From NCBI RefSeq assembly GCF_000759675.1, contig NZ_BAWM01000004.1, forward strand, positions 124,001-188,000: a stretch of DNA of 64,000 nt, in the 5' to 3' direction. The stretch comes from Neobacillus niacini (GTDB taxonomy: Bacteria > Bacillota > Bacilli > Bacillales > Cytobacillaceae). Both the position numbers and the translations under genes were made by a program. Numbering within the stretch: the first letter of the stretch is position 1; each line of letters begins with the position of its first letter. The notes under the pieces were generated by a model. That model searched no databases, had not been told where the DNA came from, and was given only the letters and a program-made list of their open reading frames with translations. Of this stretch, positions 24,576 to 34,010 are shown piece by piece.

Positions 24576-25355
24576 TTAACTTTGAATATTTTTATTCATT
24601 TGTTTGATGGCAGCTTTTTCTAGCCGAGAAACCTGCGCTTGTGAAATCCCGATTTCGTCGGCTACTTCCATTTGCGTTTTGCCCTGGAAGAATCGTTTTC
24701 TTAAAATTAACTTTTCTCGCTCATTTAATCGGCGCATACCTTCTTTTAATGCAATTTCTTCAATCCAGTGAATATCTTTATTTCGTTCATCACTTAATTG
24801 GTCCATCACATAAATAGGATCGCCGCCATCGTTATAGATTGGTTCAAACAAGGACACTGGATCTTGGATAGCATCTAATGCAAATACTATTTCTTCGTGA
24901 GGGACTTCTAATACTTTTGCAATCTCCTCAGCAGTTGGTTCCCGTGAAGTTTCACTCATTAATCGTTCCCTTACTTGTAGCGCCTTATAAGCGATATCTC
25001 TTAAGGACCTCGAAACGCGAATTGGATTATTATCGCGCAGGTACCTTCGTATTTCGCCGATAATCATTGGTACGGCATAAGTGGAAAACTTAACGTTTTG
25101 ACTTAAATCAAAGTTATCAATCGATTTCATAAGCCCAATACAGCCAACCTGAAACAGATCATCAACAAACTCGCCACGATTGTTAAACCGCTGAATAACA
25201 CTAAGAACGAGTCGTAAATTTCCGTTGACGAGTTTTTCTCGTGCTGTAATATCGCCCTCTTGCATTTGCTTGAAGAGTAATCTCATTTCTTCATTTTTTA
25301 ATACAGGAAGTTTTGATGTATCTACGCCACAAATTTCAACTTTATTTCGAGTCAA
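24576..25355 (-). CDS. sigG: Forespore sigma factor sigma-G
   Basis: Sigma-G directs late forespore transcription. At 259 aa (260 in B. subtilis) it is highly conserved: TRNKVEICGVDTSKLPVLKN at the N-terminus, region 2 FVDDLFQVGCIGLMKSIDNF, region 2.4 NPIRVSRSLRD and region 4 QAQVSRLEKAAIKQMNKN. I chose TTG at 25355 because it matches the family N-terminus and has AGGAGG 9 bases upstream. The open frame to 25424 crosses the promoter at 25394-25422 and so is very likely untranslated. Confidence 0.97.
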   Translation of the reverse strand: MTRNKVEICGVDTSKLPVLKNEEMRLLFKQMQEGDITAREKLVNGNLRLVLSVIQRFNNRGEFVDDLFQVGCIGLMKSIDNFDLSQNVKFSTYAVPMIIGEIRRYLRDNNPIRVSRSLRDIAYKALQVRERLMSETSREPTAEEIAKVLEVPHEEIVFALDAIQDPVSLFEPIYNDGGDPIYVMDQLSDERNKDIHWIEEIALKEGMRRLNEREKLILRKRFFQGKTQMEVADEIGISQAQVSRLEKAAIKQMNKNIQS

Positions 25356-25393
25356 TCCCTTTTCCCTCCTCATAGGAGTTGCTGTACAAAAAA

Positions 25394-25422
25394 CAGTATC
25401 TCCTTGAGCAGGAAAAATATGC
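25394..25422 (-). promoter_or_regulatory. Candidate sigma-F/sigma-G promoter of sigG
   Basis: Minus strand GCATA (25418-25422), 14 bases, then GGAGATACT (25395-25403). This resembles the forespore consensus (GCATR at -35; GGNRANANT-like -10). It is placed about 40-65 bases before the TTG start, as expected for spoIIIG autoregulation. Confidence 0.6.
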
Positions 25423-25523
25423 ACTTGTACTTTCTAAGGAATAGCCCTGAAATTGTCGAAAAATACGATTATGACTTTAGTTTCAAAGGTCTTTCAGCAT
25501 GAAAAAAATTCTTTTTTTTCCAT

Positions 25524-25668
25524 TGTCCAGCTCCAGCGCCTAGCCCCTCGAGTCATAAGCCAATCGCTTCGGAAGGCAAAGAGCGCCTTTGTCAGCGCTC
25601 GTCTTATGCTTGTCGTGGCTGGGAAAAAATGAACTGCTTTTTTCCTTGAACCAGGCGCTTCCGCTTTT
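25524..25668. repeat. Intergenic repeat, family 1, copy A
   Basis: About 145 bases between sigG and sigE begin ttgtccagctccagcg and end cgcttccgctttt, with an internal hairpin GGAAAAAA/TTTTTTCC (near 25621-25645). The same ends and the same hairpin occur at 36434-36582. It fills most of an otherwise gene-free 318-base gap and has no ORF. Confidence 0.75.
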
Positions 25669-25673
25669 CTTCA

Positions 25674-26393
25674 TCAAACCATTTTATTAAATTCTTTTCT
25701 TAATCTTTTAATAATTCTTTTTTCCAACCTGGATATATACGATTGAGAAATCCCAAGCATATCGGCTACATCCTTCTGTGTTTTTTCTTCACCATTGGTT
25801 AGACCGAAGCGCAGCTCCATGATTTGCTTTTCCCTATCCGTTAATTGGTGCAATGCCTTGGTTAATAATTTTCTGTCTACATTTGCTTCTAAATCCTTCG
25901 TAATAATATCATCATCTGTTCCTAATACATCAGATAATAATAATTCATTTCCGTCCCAATCGATATTTAATGGTTCATCAAAGGAAACTTCAGATCTTAT
26001 TTTATTGTTTCTGCGCAGGTACATGAGGATTTCATTTTCAATACATCTGGATGCATATGTAGCCAGCTTAATTTTTTTCTCAGGATTAAACGTATTGACC
26101 GCTTTAATTAAACCAATGGTTCCAATACTAATTAAGTCCTCAATGTTAATTCCAGTATTTTCAAATTTCCTAGCAATGTAGACAACAAGTCTCAAATTAC
26201 GTTCTATTAATATCGATCTAGCTGCCTTATCACCACCTGGAAGCTTATTTAAAAGCAGCTCTTCTTCATCCTTACTTAAAGGAGGCGGTAAGGCTTCGCT
26301 GCCGCCAATATAATAAACTTCATCACTTTTAATTCCTAATTTGATTAGTATCTTATACCAGTAGTAGGATAAGCGAAGTCTCCATTTTTTCAC
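25674..26393 (-). CDS. sigE: Mother-cell sigma factor precursor pro-sigma-E
   Basis: Sigma-E controls early mother-cell gene expression. The 239-aa product has the membrane-associating pro-sequence [20 protein letters not shown] and the [17 protein letters not shown] segment in which SpoIIGA cleaves near Tyr27. Region 2 follows ([23 protein letters not shown]) and region 4 ([19 protein letters not shown]). It lies 45 bases after spoIIGA, its activating protease, forming the spoIIG operon. Confidence 0.97.
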   Translation of the reverse strand: MKKWRLRLSYYWYKILIKLGIKSDEVYYIGGSEALPPPLSKDEEELLLNKLPGGDKAARSILIERNLRLVVYIARKFENTGINIEDLISIGTIGLIKAVNTFNPEKKIKLATYASRCIENEILMYLRRNNKIRSEVSFDEPLNIDWDGNELLLSDVLGTDDDIITKDLEANVDRKLLTKALHQLTDREKQIMELRFGLTNGEEKTQKDVADMLGISQSYISRLEKRIIKRLRKEFNKMV

Positions 26394-26438
26394 GCAAGTT
26401 CCTCCTTCTAAAATATGTTTTTTACGAGTATAGTATTA

Positions 26439-27377
26439 TTAGCTTACTTTCACCGAATCACTATGTTGTTTTGGTCCGGTGAGCATTTTGGGATGAACAA
26501 TGCATTGAAAGGCATCATCGGCAGATAATTGCTGCACAGTAAACGAAACTAGACCTTTTTCGCATAAATAACTCTCTCCTTTTGTATCAATAATAATTGA
26601 GTCTGGCTTAACAGCAACAATGAGCTGATGCTCTTGTCCTACCACCCGGCAAGGGACAATCCTTAGCCTATTTTGCCAATCGACCGGAAACTCTACATTT
26701 CCGAGAATCAGAGATTCTGAATCGGTTGCCATTTTTATTATCGGTTCGGCCATGCCTTCTATCATATTCTTAATGGAGACAAACATAACAGGAAGTTTTG
26801 ATAATGGATCATAAAGCTGATTTCCGCTGTCGACAAGCCCCTTAAAAGTAAAAGATTCAGTATTTATTTTTAAGGTGACATTAACAATCTGATCAAATTG
26901 AATCTTGGTCATTTCCATACTCTCAATATTCCTTTTTGAGAAATGCCAAGCAATTGGAAAACCTAGCAAAACAAAAAGCCAGCTGATTGGATCACCAAAC
27001 CCCGTAACACTTGCAATCATTACTTTTGTTGACATTTGAGAATCAAATTGGACAAAATAATGAGCTCCTATTAATGCTCCTCCTATAAGAAATGTGGTTA
27101 CATAAAGAGTCATTAATGCCTTAATGAAAAATGATAATCGTTTATAACCAAACACAATTAAAACCATTACGACCGAAAAGAGAAGCTTCGAAATCGGATG
27201 ATTAGAAATGGTATGTAATGGTGTAAACGAAAATAATATGATTAATGAACCAATAAAACCGCCTGCTAATACCCTCCATATCCGAATTTGTCTTTTTAAA
27301 AAAATGGCTGATAGATACAGGAGAAGGCTATCAAATAACAGATTAAGGGCCCAAATAACATCTAAATATACAGACAA
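26439..27377 (-). CDS. spoIIGA: Sigma-E processing aspartic peptidase SpoIIGA
   Basis: SpoIIGA is a septal membrane protease that, on a SpoIIR signal from the forespore, removes the sigma-E pro-sequence. The 312-aa product has about five N-terminal membrane helices (residues 1-150) and a C-terminal aspartic-protease domain with the catalytic motif GLVDSGNQLYDPL. I chose TTG at 27377 (WLSVYLDVIW context), which aligns with the B. subtilis start and has AGGGGG 7 bases upstream. The ATG-initiated frame to 27407 adds ten residues without an RBS. Preceded by a Spo0A-type promoter. Confidence 0.95.
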   Translation of the reverse strand: MSVYLDVIWALNLLFDSLLLYLSAIFLKRQIRIWRVLAGGFIGSLIILFSFTPLHTISNHPISKLLFSVVMVLIVFGYKRLSFFIKALMTLYVTTFLIGGALIGAHYFVQFDSQMSTKVMIASVTGFGDPISWLFVLLGFPIAWHFSKRNIESMEMTKIQFDQIVNVTLKINTESFTFKGLVDSGNQLYDPLSKLPVMFVSIKNMIEGMAEPIIKMATDSESLILGNVEFPVDWQNRLRIVPCRVVGQEHQLIVAVKPDSIIIDTKGESYLCEKGLVSFTVQQLSADDAFQCIVHPKMLTGPKQHSDSVKVS

Positions 27378-27474
27378 CCAGCTTCCCCCTTTTAATGTCA
27401 AAAGCATTTAGTAGCTCTATGGATTATACATAAGGGTGTATTAGCATTCTTTTCTATTATTCTGTTTAGGAAAA

Positions 27475-27508
27475 AGTATAACCTACTTTATGGGCTAAAG
27501 TGTGTCAC
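27475..27508 (-). promoter_or_regulatory. spoIIG-type promoter with 22-base spacer
   Basis: Minus strand GTGACA (27503-27508), exactly 22 bases, TATACT (27475-27480). The B. subtilis spoIIG promoter is known for near-consensus sigma-A hexamers separated by 22 rather than 17 bases, needing Spo0A~P. TGTCTAA at 27555-27561 (plus-strand reading) is one mismatch from the 0A box TGTCGAA and lies about 50 bases upstream of the -35. Confidence 0.65.
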
Positions 27509-27571
27509 TTTCTGTAATGAAAAAACAGAAATTTTCACTATTAACAACGTATTTTGTCTAATTAAATTTAA

Positions 27572-27612
27572 ACAAAAAAGACATGGTCCAAATGGACCAT
27601 GCCTTTTTTGTT
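27572..27612 (-). terminator. Terminator after ftsZ
   Basis: Long stem AAAAAAG-CATGGTCC with GGACCATG-CTTTTTT around a 4-base loop, immediately after the ftsZ stop. It isolates spoIIGA from ftsAZ transcription and would work on either strand. Confidence 0.92.
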
Positions 27613-27613
27613 A

Positions 27614-28750
27614 TTATCTTCTACGGTTCCTGTTACGTAGGAATGTAGGAATATCTAATGTTTCCTCTTGAGGAGCATTGTTCTGACGAACAGGTTCTTG
27701 TGGAGCTTCTTCTCGTTTTTGCTCTCTCTTTACCGTTCCCATTTGGGGTTTTGCTTGTCCAAACGCTGGGCGAGTAGTTGGCTTTGGTTGGATTACTTCC
27801 TCATTAAAGCCCGTTGCAATAACTGTAACAATGATTTCATCTTTATGATTTTCATTAATTACAGATCCAAAAATCATATTTACTTCCTGATCGGATGCAG
27901 TCGCTACAATATCAGCAGCTTCTTGAACTTCATATAGACTCAAGTTACTGCCACCAGTAATATTCATCAGGACCCCTTGTGCACCATCAATAGAAGTTTC
28001 TAACAATGGAGAACTAATTGCTTTCTTAGCTGCTTCAGTTGCACGGTTTTCACCAGTTGCCATACCAATTCCCATTAACGCTGATCCTTTGTTTGACATA
28101 ATTGTCTTCACATCTGCAAAGTCCAGGTTAATAAGACCAGGTACCGCAATTAAGTCAGAAATACCCTGAACCCCTTGACGAAGCACATTGTCAGCTTCAC
28201 GGAAAGCCTCAAGCATCGGTGTACTTTTATCTACAATTTCAAGAAGGCGGTCATTCGGGATCACAATCAATGTATCCACTGCCTCTTTCATTGCACCAAT
28301 ACCTCCTGCGGCTTGGTTAGAACGCTTTTTACCTTCAAAAGTAAACGGACGTGTTACAACACCTACAGTTAAAGCTCCTAAATCACGGGCAATTTGTGCA
28401 ATAACAGGAGCCGCTCCTGTGCCTGTTCCGCCGCCCATACCAGCAGTTACAAATACCATATCCGCACCACGTAGTGCGTCTTCTAATTGCTCTTTACTCT
28501 CTTCTGCCGCTTTCTTACCCACTTCAGGATTAGCCCCTGCACCAAGACCTCTTGTTAATTTTGACCCAATTTGCATTTTCACTTCTGCTTTTGAAAGGTT
28601 TAGTGCTTGTGCATCGGTATTAACCGCTATAAATTCTACTCCTTGAACACCATGTTCGATCATTCGATTTACCGCGTTGTTTCCGCCGCCGCCTACCCCA
28701 ATTACTTTTATTGTAGCAAGAGAATCTAAATTTGTATCAAACTCTAACAT
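27614..28750 (-). CDS. ftsZ: Tubulin-like cell division GTPase FtsZ
   Basis: FtsZ polymerises at mid-cell to form the Z ring. The 378-aa protein (B. subtilis 382) has the tubulin signature [13 protein letters not shown], the N-terminal [17 protein letters not shown] nucleotide-binding segment, the T7 loop [11 protein letters not shown], a variable linker (about 318-360) and the conserved C-terminal peptide [12 protein letters not shown] that binds FtsA, SepF and EzrA. It lies 42 bases after ftsA in the ftsAZ operon. Confidence 0.98.
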   Translation of the reverse strand: MLEFDTNLDSLATIKVIGVGGGGNNAVNRMIEHGVQGVEFIAVNTDAQALNLSKAEVKMQIGSKLTRGLGAGANPEVGKKAAEESKEQLEDALRGADMVFVTAGMGGGTGTGAAPVIAQIARDLGALTVGVVTRPFTFEGKKRSNQAAGGIGAMKEAVDTLIVIPNDRLLEIVDKSTPMLEAFREADNVLRQGVQGISDLIAVPGLINLDFADVKTIMSNKGSALMGIGMATGENRATEAAKKAISSPLLETSIDGAQGVLMNITGGSNLSLYEVQEAADIVATASDQEVNMIFGSVINENHKDEIIVTVIATGFNEEVIQPKPTTRPAFGQAKPQMGTVKREQKREEAPQEPVRQNNAPQEETLDIPTFLRNRNRRR

Positions 28751-28792
28751 GACAAATCCTCCTAATTCGTCGATATTCCTTTTCGTGTTTGC

Positions 28793-30079
28793 CTATTCGA
28801 AAAAGAGACCAAGGAATTTTTTTACTTTTGATGACATCTTATCTTCCGGATGTTTTTCTGCTTTTGCTTTTGGCTGTTGTTGTTGTTTTTGAATTTTCTT
28901 CTCGATTGGTTCAGAAACAGGTGCTGAAGCGACGAAGGTCCCACCTGGTAATCTAGCATTCTTGTATGCATATTTAATTAAACCAACCGCAGTTGTATAT
29001 TGAGGCTCTCTTACTCCAATATAATTGGGAACGGCTTTCCGAACTGGACTTTGAAAAATCGATTGAGCTAGTTCTAATACGCCTTGCATATTTGCGGTGC
29101 CACCTGTAAATACAAACCCTCCAGGTAAATCATTTATACCTAAACGTTTCAGTTCATGAGCAATCAATTCAAAAATTTCTTCCATTCGAGCTTCTATTAT
29201 TTCAGAAACATATAATTGATTAAATTGTTGATGTTGATCACTTCCGATAATTGGCACACTAAAGAACTCATCTTCTGAGGCATCATCGTAAAATGCATGT
29301 CCATATTTTACTTTGATTTTTTCAGCATCCTCGGTTGATGTGTGTAATACCTTAGAAAGATCATTAGTAATTAGGTCTCCGCCTACTGGTATTACACTTG
29401 TTTCTGCCAAAAATCCTTGTTCAAAATAAGCAATGGTTGTTGAACCGCCACCTAAGTCGATTAAAGCAACCCCTAAGTTTTTCTCATCTTTTGATAGTGC
29501 ATACTCTCCAGCTGCAAGCGGCTGTAGAATAATATCGGTGATTTCTAATCCAGCACGCTCAACACATCGCAAAGTATTCGTAATAATTGCATTGGACCCC
29601 GTAATAAGTGTCCCTTCTACTTCCAAACGGACTCCTATCATACCACAAGGGTTATTAATTTCATCCTTACCATCAAGGATAAATTGTTTTCTGATAACCC
29701 CGATAATTTCTCTATCTTGAGGGATAGATACAACTTGGGCCTCTTCTATAACACGTCTCACATCTTCATTCGTGATTTCACGGTTTTGACTGGAAACTCC
29801 TACAATTCCTCGACATGGCTCAAGAGCAACCTGATTGCCTGAAATTCCAACAATCACTTGTCTTATTTCCATTCCAATCATTCTTTCAGCTTCTTCAATA
29901 GCACGTTTAATTGAATGAACGGTATCATTGATGTCAATGATAGATCCCTTACGTAATCCTTCAGACTTTACGTTCCCAACACCAATTATATTTATAGAGT
30001 CGTTGACAATTTCACCAATGATTACTTTTACACTGGATGTACCGATGTCAAGACTTACGTATATTTCATTGCTGTTCAT
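28793..30079 (-). CDS. ftsA: Actin-like division protein FtsA
   Basis: FtsA tethers FtsZ to the membrane and recruits later divisome proteins. The 428-aa protein of the actin/Hsp70 fold has phosphate loops SLDIGTSSVKVIIGE and ALIDLGGGSTTIAYF. It also has the SHS2-type 1C domain, a Gln/Lys-rich linker and the C-terminal amphipathic membrane-targeting sequence SSKVKKFLGLFFE. The start is ATG at 30079 with AAGGAGG upstream. The frame open to 30178 has no support. Confidence 0.97.
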   Translation of the reverse strand: MNSNEIYVSLDIGTSSVKVIIGEIVNDSINIIGVGNVKSEGLRKGSIIDINDTVHSIKRAIEEAERMIGMEIRQVIVGISGNQVALEPCRGIVGVSSQNREITNEDVRRVIEEAQVVSIPQDREIIGVIRKQFILDGKDEINNPCGMIGVRLEVEGTLITGSNAIITNTLRCVERAGLEITDIILQPLAAGEYALSKDEKNLGVALIDLGGGSTTIAYFEQGFLAETSVIPVGGDLITNDLSKVLHTSTEDAEKIKVKYGHAFYDDASEDEFFSVPIIGSDQHQQFNQLYVSEIIEARMEEIFELIAHELKRLGINDLPGGFVFTGGTANMQGVLELAQSIFQSPVRKAVPNYIGVREPQYTTAVGLIKYAYKNARLPGGTFVASAPVSEPIEKKIQKQQQQPKAKAEKHPEDKMSSKVKKFLGLFFE

Positions 30080-30214
30080 TCTTTGGCACCTCCTTAGCAT
30101 TCCTTCAGTCGAACAACAATTTTTTTCACAAGATATAATAATAAGTACACACCTATATCTTATAAAATTATTCGTCACAACTAAATAATTCCCTTTAAAA
30201 AAATCAATTTTTTT

Positions 30215-30568
30215 CTAATTTTTATTTTTGTTAGTTGACCATTTTGTCAATAATATTCTTCTAATTACGGCTATATTTTGAAATAAGCGAACACCAAAGG
30301 CAAAAACAGCTGCTAAATACAAGTCTACACCAAGATGAACACCTAGAAAAGCTAAACTTGCGGCAAGTAAAATATTAAAAAAGAATCCAGAAACAAAGAC
30401 TTTTTCATCATATATATTTTGCATGTGCGCCCTTATACCGCCAAATAAGGTATCAAGAGCTGCCAAAACAGCAATAGATAGATAATTCGAATACTCTTCA
30501 GGAATCCTAATATCAGTTAATAGTCCCAGAAAGATTCCGACAATTAATCCTAATAGCGGAAGCCACAT
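30215..30568 (-). CDS. sbp: Small basic membrane protein Sbp (DUF1290)
   Basis: A 117-aa membrane protein with three or four hydrophobic helices, a conserved core AALDTLFGGIRAHMQ and a basic C-terminus (RRILLTKWSTNKNKN). It occurs next to ftsA in many Firmicutes. The function is unknown. The start codon overlaps the ylxX stop by one base (TAATG). Confidence 0.92.
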   Translation of the reverse strand: MWLPLLGLIVGIFLGLLTDIRIPEEYSNYLSIAVLAALDTLFGGIRAHMQNIYDEKVFVSGFFFNILLAASLAFLGVHLGVDLYLAAVFAFGVRLFQNIAVIRRILLTKWSTNKNKN

Positions 30569-31338
30569 TATGTATTCCCTCCTTCATTCGCCTTCAATGA
30601 CTCTAAATATCGAATCCGAATAGGATTATCATATGCTGGAATGGAAATTTCAGGATTTGGTTCCGAAACAGTAAGCTTGAGGTTTTCGATGAAAAATTCT
30701 TCCGTAGCTTTCGACGCTTTCATCTGATTATATAATTTTTCTGCCGTATCTATATGATCAACGGCAACTATAACTTCAATTGGTAACCTTGACAATGCGT
30801 GACCATCAATTTTTGTTTCATTGTTAATATCCCTAATGACAGTTGTATTAATAATTCGCTGCCCATCAACAGATACATATTTGGCATTATACATATTCAA
30901 TTCATTTAATAACCTTTTTAGAAGTTCAGGTGACACCGATGTCGATATCTCTGCCCCTACTTGAATTTCCTCAAGTATTGGTTCAATCCTTAATATTAAA
31001 CCGGGAGCTGTTACTTTTGTCATTCCTGCCTCAATCTTCAATTCTTGGATGGTATCAAGTAATGCCTGTTCCTTACTTCGCTTCTGCTTTGACTCATAGG
31101 CAAGTAATTTTTCTTCAATCGAACGAATTTCACTCAATAATTCAGATTGTAATTCTTTCTCTTGCAGTACTGCCTCGCGAAGCTGCCATAAATCACGAGT
31201 ATCACGTTCAACAGGTTTTTTTACTGTTTGAAATTGGATAGCAATCATAAAACCTATCACTGCAGATATAGCAATAAAACTGATATTTTTTTTATGCTTG
31301 TCCACTTTTTTCACCTTACCTTGTATTTTTATCTTCAC
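30568..31338 (-). CDS. ylxX: DUF881 family protein YlxX
   Basis: Up to 256 aa: a basic N-terminus, one transmembrane helix (SFIAISAVIGFMIAIQF), a coiled coil (about 45-95) and an extracellular DUF881 domain with APGLILRIEP, YVSVDGQRIINTTVIRD. Function unknown, but it is consistently found with division genes. The GTG at 31338 lacks a clear RBS; an in-frame GTG 11 codons later has AAGG about 8 bases upstream and may be the real start. It is a paralogue of the preceding gene ylxW. Confidence 0.88.
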   Translation of the reverse strand: MKIKIQGKVKKVDKHKKNISFIAISAVIGFMIAIQFQTVKKPVERDTRDLWQLREAVLQEKELQSELLSEIRSIEEKLLAYESKQKRSKEQALLDTIQELKIEAGMTKVTAPGLILRIEPILEEIQVGAEISTSVSPELLKRLLNELNMYNAKYVSVDGQRIINTTVIRDINNETKIDGHALSRLPIEVIVAVDHIDTAEKLYNQMKASKATEEFFIENLKLTVSEPNPEISIPAYDNPIRIRYLESLKANEGGNT

Positions 31339-31357
31339 GTGGACATATTTGAATTTC

Positions 31358-32065
31358 TTATGATTGTCCTAAAATTGGATTTAGGATTATTTCGCTCTTT
31401 TTTTCTAAACTAAAGACAATATTATCGTTAACGAGTTGATCTTTCACACCACCGGTAAGGTTCAATGCAGAGGCTAATACCTCTGGTTCGCCAATAGCTG
31501 TAATCACAAATGGCGCTGGATGTTGAATGCCATCAACCGTAATAACGGGTCCGTTACATATAATATAGGAATGGCTTGTTAATCGCTGACCATTGATGGC
31601 AATGGCTGCAGCACCTGAGATATAAAGCTCATTAATAACTTTAAATACATGGTATTCATGTACGAGATAGTTATTAATATTGTCTTCCTTCGGGTCATAC
31701 GCACCATCTGAAAGCTGGACCATCACCCCTTGTCCCTTAACCTTAACCTTACCTAAGAACATCCGGTATTTTTCTGCGTCTTCAGCAAGGGTTACAAAGG
31801 CTTCCGCTTCTTTTGAAAGATCTTTTTCGTTTTCTAGGACCTTATCTTGCTTTTGGTTTAATTCCTTTTGCAGCTTACGATTTAATTCCTCTAATTCAAT
31901 CAGTTGATTTCGAAGGTCTATTGTTTTTTCCCATTGTTTACTCGTTAAATTTGTATTTTTTTGATTAATTTCTTTTTGAGTAAAATGATAGGAAAATGCA
32001 ATCATAAACCCAAGAACAAGGCATACTAGGGATAAAATAACATGCTTACCCTTCACCTTTATCAT
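31358..32065 (-). CDS. ylxW: DUF881 family protein YlxW
   Basis: 235 aa: one N-terminal transmembrane helix, a pronounced coiled coil (about residues 40-95) and a DUF881 domain (GQGVMVQLSDGAYDP, AAAIAINGQRLTSHSYI). Same architecture as ylxX, indicating an old tandem duplication. The ATG at 32065 overlaps the divIB 3' end by 20 bases; a GTG three codons later is also possible, since no strong RBS separates them. Function unknown; surface-exposed and membrane-tethered by inference. Confidence 0.88.
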   Translation of the reverse strand: MIKVKGKHVILSLVCLVLGFMIAFSYHFTQKEINQKNTNLTSKQWEKTIDLRNQLIELEELNRKLQKELNQKQDKVLENEKDLSKEAEAFVTLAEDAEKYRMFLGKVKVKGQGVMVQLSDGAYDPKEDNINNYLVHEYHVFKVINELYISGAAAIAINGQRLTSHSYIICNGPVITVDGIQHPAPFVITAIGEPEVLASALNLTGGVKDQLVNDNIVFSLEKKSEIILNPILGQS

Positions 32066-32846
32066 TCTCAATTTCCAATTCCTCCGATTCGTTCGCTTCC
32101 AATTCATAGGCCTTAAAATATGAACCTACCTCTAAATCGATAATACCCTTAATGCTCGGATCTAATTGACTTATGATCGAAGGATAATGTATCATTTTTT
32201 CCGAAAAACTTCGTAATGTGGCACTTACTTCAAAACCATCGTTCATAAATAAAGAAATATGATACTGGTCTGTTTTTTTCGGAGTATAGTGTATTTCAGA
32301 GATAGCATTAAGAACCTCAACCGGAAGTTCTTCAAGTGCTTTAACCATTTCTTTAAGGATAGCATCCTCTTTAAATTTGAAAAGGATTGGTGCACTAACA
32401 GGTATTTCAGAGACTTCCCTATCCTTAAGGACCTTTCCATTTTCCATTACTGGAAAATAGATGTTATCTGATTCAAGATAGGCAATTTTATTACGTTCTT
32501 GGACCTCTATCATTACAGTATTTGGCCACTTTATTGTTACTTCTGCTTGTTTAATAACATTCATCTTTTGGAGATTTAACGCAATCGTATCTTTCTTTAC
32601 ACTCCAAATATTTGTTTTTTTAGATATCTCAGTGATTTTAATAATCTCATCTGTGGACAGCAATTCATTTCCTTTAATGGTAATCTTTTTTACATGACTT
32701 AATGGCGATTGTACATAAGCGACAACGGCGATCATGGTAAAGAACAAAAATAGAAGAAAAATAAGCCTTCTGTTAGCTTTACGCCGTCTTTGCTCTTTAA
32801 GCTTTGGAATTCGATCCTCAAGAGCGACAATCTTACCTTTATCCAT
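32046..32846 (-). CDS. divIB: Cell division protein DivIB/FtsQ
   Basis: DivIB forms a complex with FtsL and DivIC that activates septal wall synthesis. The 266-aa bitopic protein has a basic cytoplasmic N-terminus (KLKEQRRRKANRR), one helix (LIFLLFLFFTMIAVVAYV), the POTRA domain (PLSHVKKITIKGNELLSTDEI) and the FtsQ beta domain, with an acidic tail. The start is ATG at 32846 after GGAGGGA. The frame to 32879 is not needed. Confidence 0.94.
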   Translation of the reverse strand: MDKGKIVALEDRIPKLKEQRRRKANRRLIFLLFLFFTMIAVVAYVQSPLSHVKKITIKGNELLSTDEIIKITEISKKTNIWSVKKDTIALNLQKMNVIKQAEVTIKWPNTVMIEVQERNKIAYLESDNIYFPVMENGKVLKDREVSEIPVSAPILFKFKEDAILKEMVKALEELPVEVLNAISEIHYTPKKTDQYHISLFMNDGFEVSATLRSFSEKMIHYPSIISQLDPSIKGIIDLEVGSYFKAYELEANESEELEIENDKGEG

Positions 32847-32927
32847 ACACTTCCCTCCATTAAGAATAACGCTTAGCATGTCCTAAAAGAAAACCTATTA
32901 AATACTACCCGCTTTTCTTCGCCTAAA

Positions 32928-32958
32928 AGCAAAACAACGGCACGAAAAATCATGCCGT
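32928..32958 (-). terminator. Terminator after murB
   Basis: Minus strand 9-bp stem ACGGCATGA/TCGTGCCGT (one G-U pair), 4-base loop, then TTGTTTTG. The U tract is interrupted, so read-through into divIB is likely. Confidence 0.65.
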
Positions 32959-33038
32959 CATTCTTTTTCTCAGTTTTTTTCCATATTTATAATGAGTAAT
33001 TATAACACAAATATTGTAATTAGTACGACTAATTCGTT

Positions 33039-33947
33039 TTACTTTCGCCCAATAATTTCTACCTCAGTTTCTATTTTAATTCCATATAAATTTAGAATTT
33101 TATCTTTAATATACTGAATTAAATCTAGAACATCCTTGGCAGTTGCATTACCGGCATTTACAATGAAATTTCCGTGCATATCTGATATTTTCGCACCGCC
33201 AATTTGAAAACCTTTTAAACCAGCATCCTCAATTAATTTACCAGCATAGTTTGGCAGCGGGTTCCGAAAAATACTTCCTGCACATGGAAAATTCCATGGC
33301 TGCGTTTCTTTGCGATAATCTTTATTTTTTTGCATCTGTGAAACAATGGCAGTCCTATCACCTTTTATTAGCTGGAATTCTGCTTCTAAAACGATACCTG
33401 GACGCTTCTTTTGAAGGACTGATGTCCTATATGTGAACTCCATTTCATCCTTGGACAACCATTCAATCGCTCCATCTTCAAACAAAATGTGAGCCTTTGT
33501 TAATATCTTACTGATATCTGAACCATGTGCTCCTGCATTCATATATACGGCGCCGCCAACTGACCCAGGGATACCACTAGCAAATTCAAGTCCTGACAAT
33601 CCTTTTTTGGATATCAAGGTAGATAAGCTTACTAAAGAATGACCACCGCCAACCGTAATCGTTGATTCATTTATGGATAGATGGTCTAAACCAGAGCCTA
33701 ATTTAATGACGACACCCTCAATCCCTTTATCAGAAACAAGTAAATTCGATCCTCTGCCAATTGCCCTCCATGGGATTTGCCGCTCCTTAATAAAGGTCAT
33801 TACTTTTTGGATATTTTCCAAAGAAGATGGCTCAATAAAAATGTCAGCAGGACCTCCAATTTTCATCGTAGTATGCTGGGACAGCAGTTCATTTCTTTTC
33901 ACTTTGCCAATATTTAAATCTTGAAATTCTGTTAATAATCCGTCCAT
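33039..33947 (-). CDS. murB: UDP-N-acetylenolpyruvoylglucosamine reductase
   Basis: MurB reduces UDP-GlcNAc-enolpyruvate to UDP-MurNAc using NADPH and FAD. The 302-aa type II enzyme (B. subtilis 303) shows the FAD-binding [13 protein letters not shown] and [18 protein letters not shown] motifs, the catalytic Ser region [10 protein letters not shown] and a terminal Glu region. The ATG at 33947 has AGGGTG-type RBS sequence upstream. A TTG at 33968 keeps the frame open but lacks an RBS. Confidence 0.95.
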   Translation of the reverse strand: MDGLLTEFQDLNIGKVKRNELLSQHTTMKIGGPADIFIEPSSLENIQKVMTFIKERQIPWRAIGRGSNLLVSDKGIEGVVIKLGSGLDHLSINESTITVGGGHSLVSLSTLISKKGLSGLEFASGIPGSVGGAVYMNAGAHGSDISKILTKAHILFEDGAIEWLSKDEMEFTYRTSVLQKKRPGIVLEAEFQLIKGDRTAIVSQMQKNKDYRKETQPWNFPCAGSIFRNPLPNYAGKLIEDAGLKGFQIGGAKISDMHGNFIVNAGNATAKDVLDLIQYIKDKILNLYGIKIETEVEIIGRK

Positions 33948-34010
33948 TCCTATCACCCTATCTTTCAAAACAAACGTATAGTTTTAGTTTATGCTAAAAA
34001 CCTCTTTGGG

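Noticed and set aside
25356..25424. N-terminal extension of sigma-G
   Set aside because: Crosses the likely forespore promoter and has no counterpart in other sigma-G proteins.
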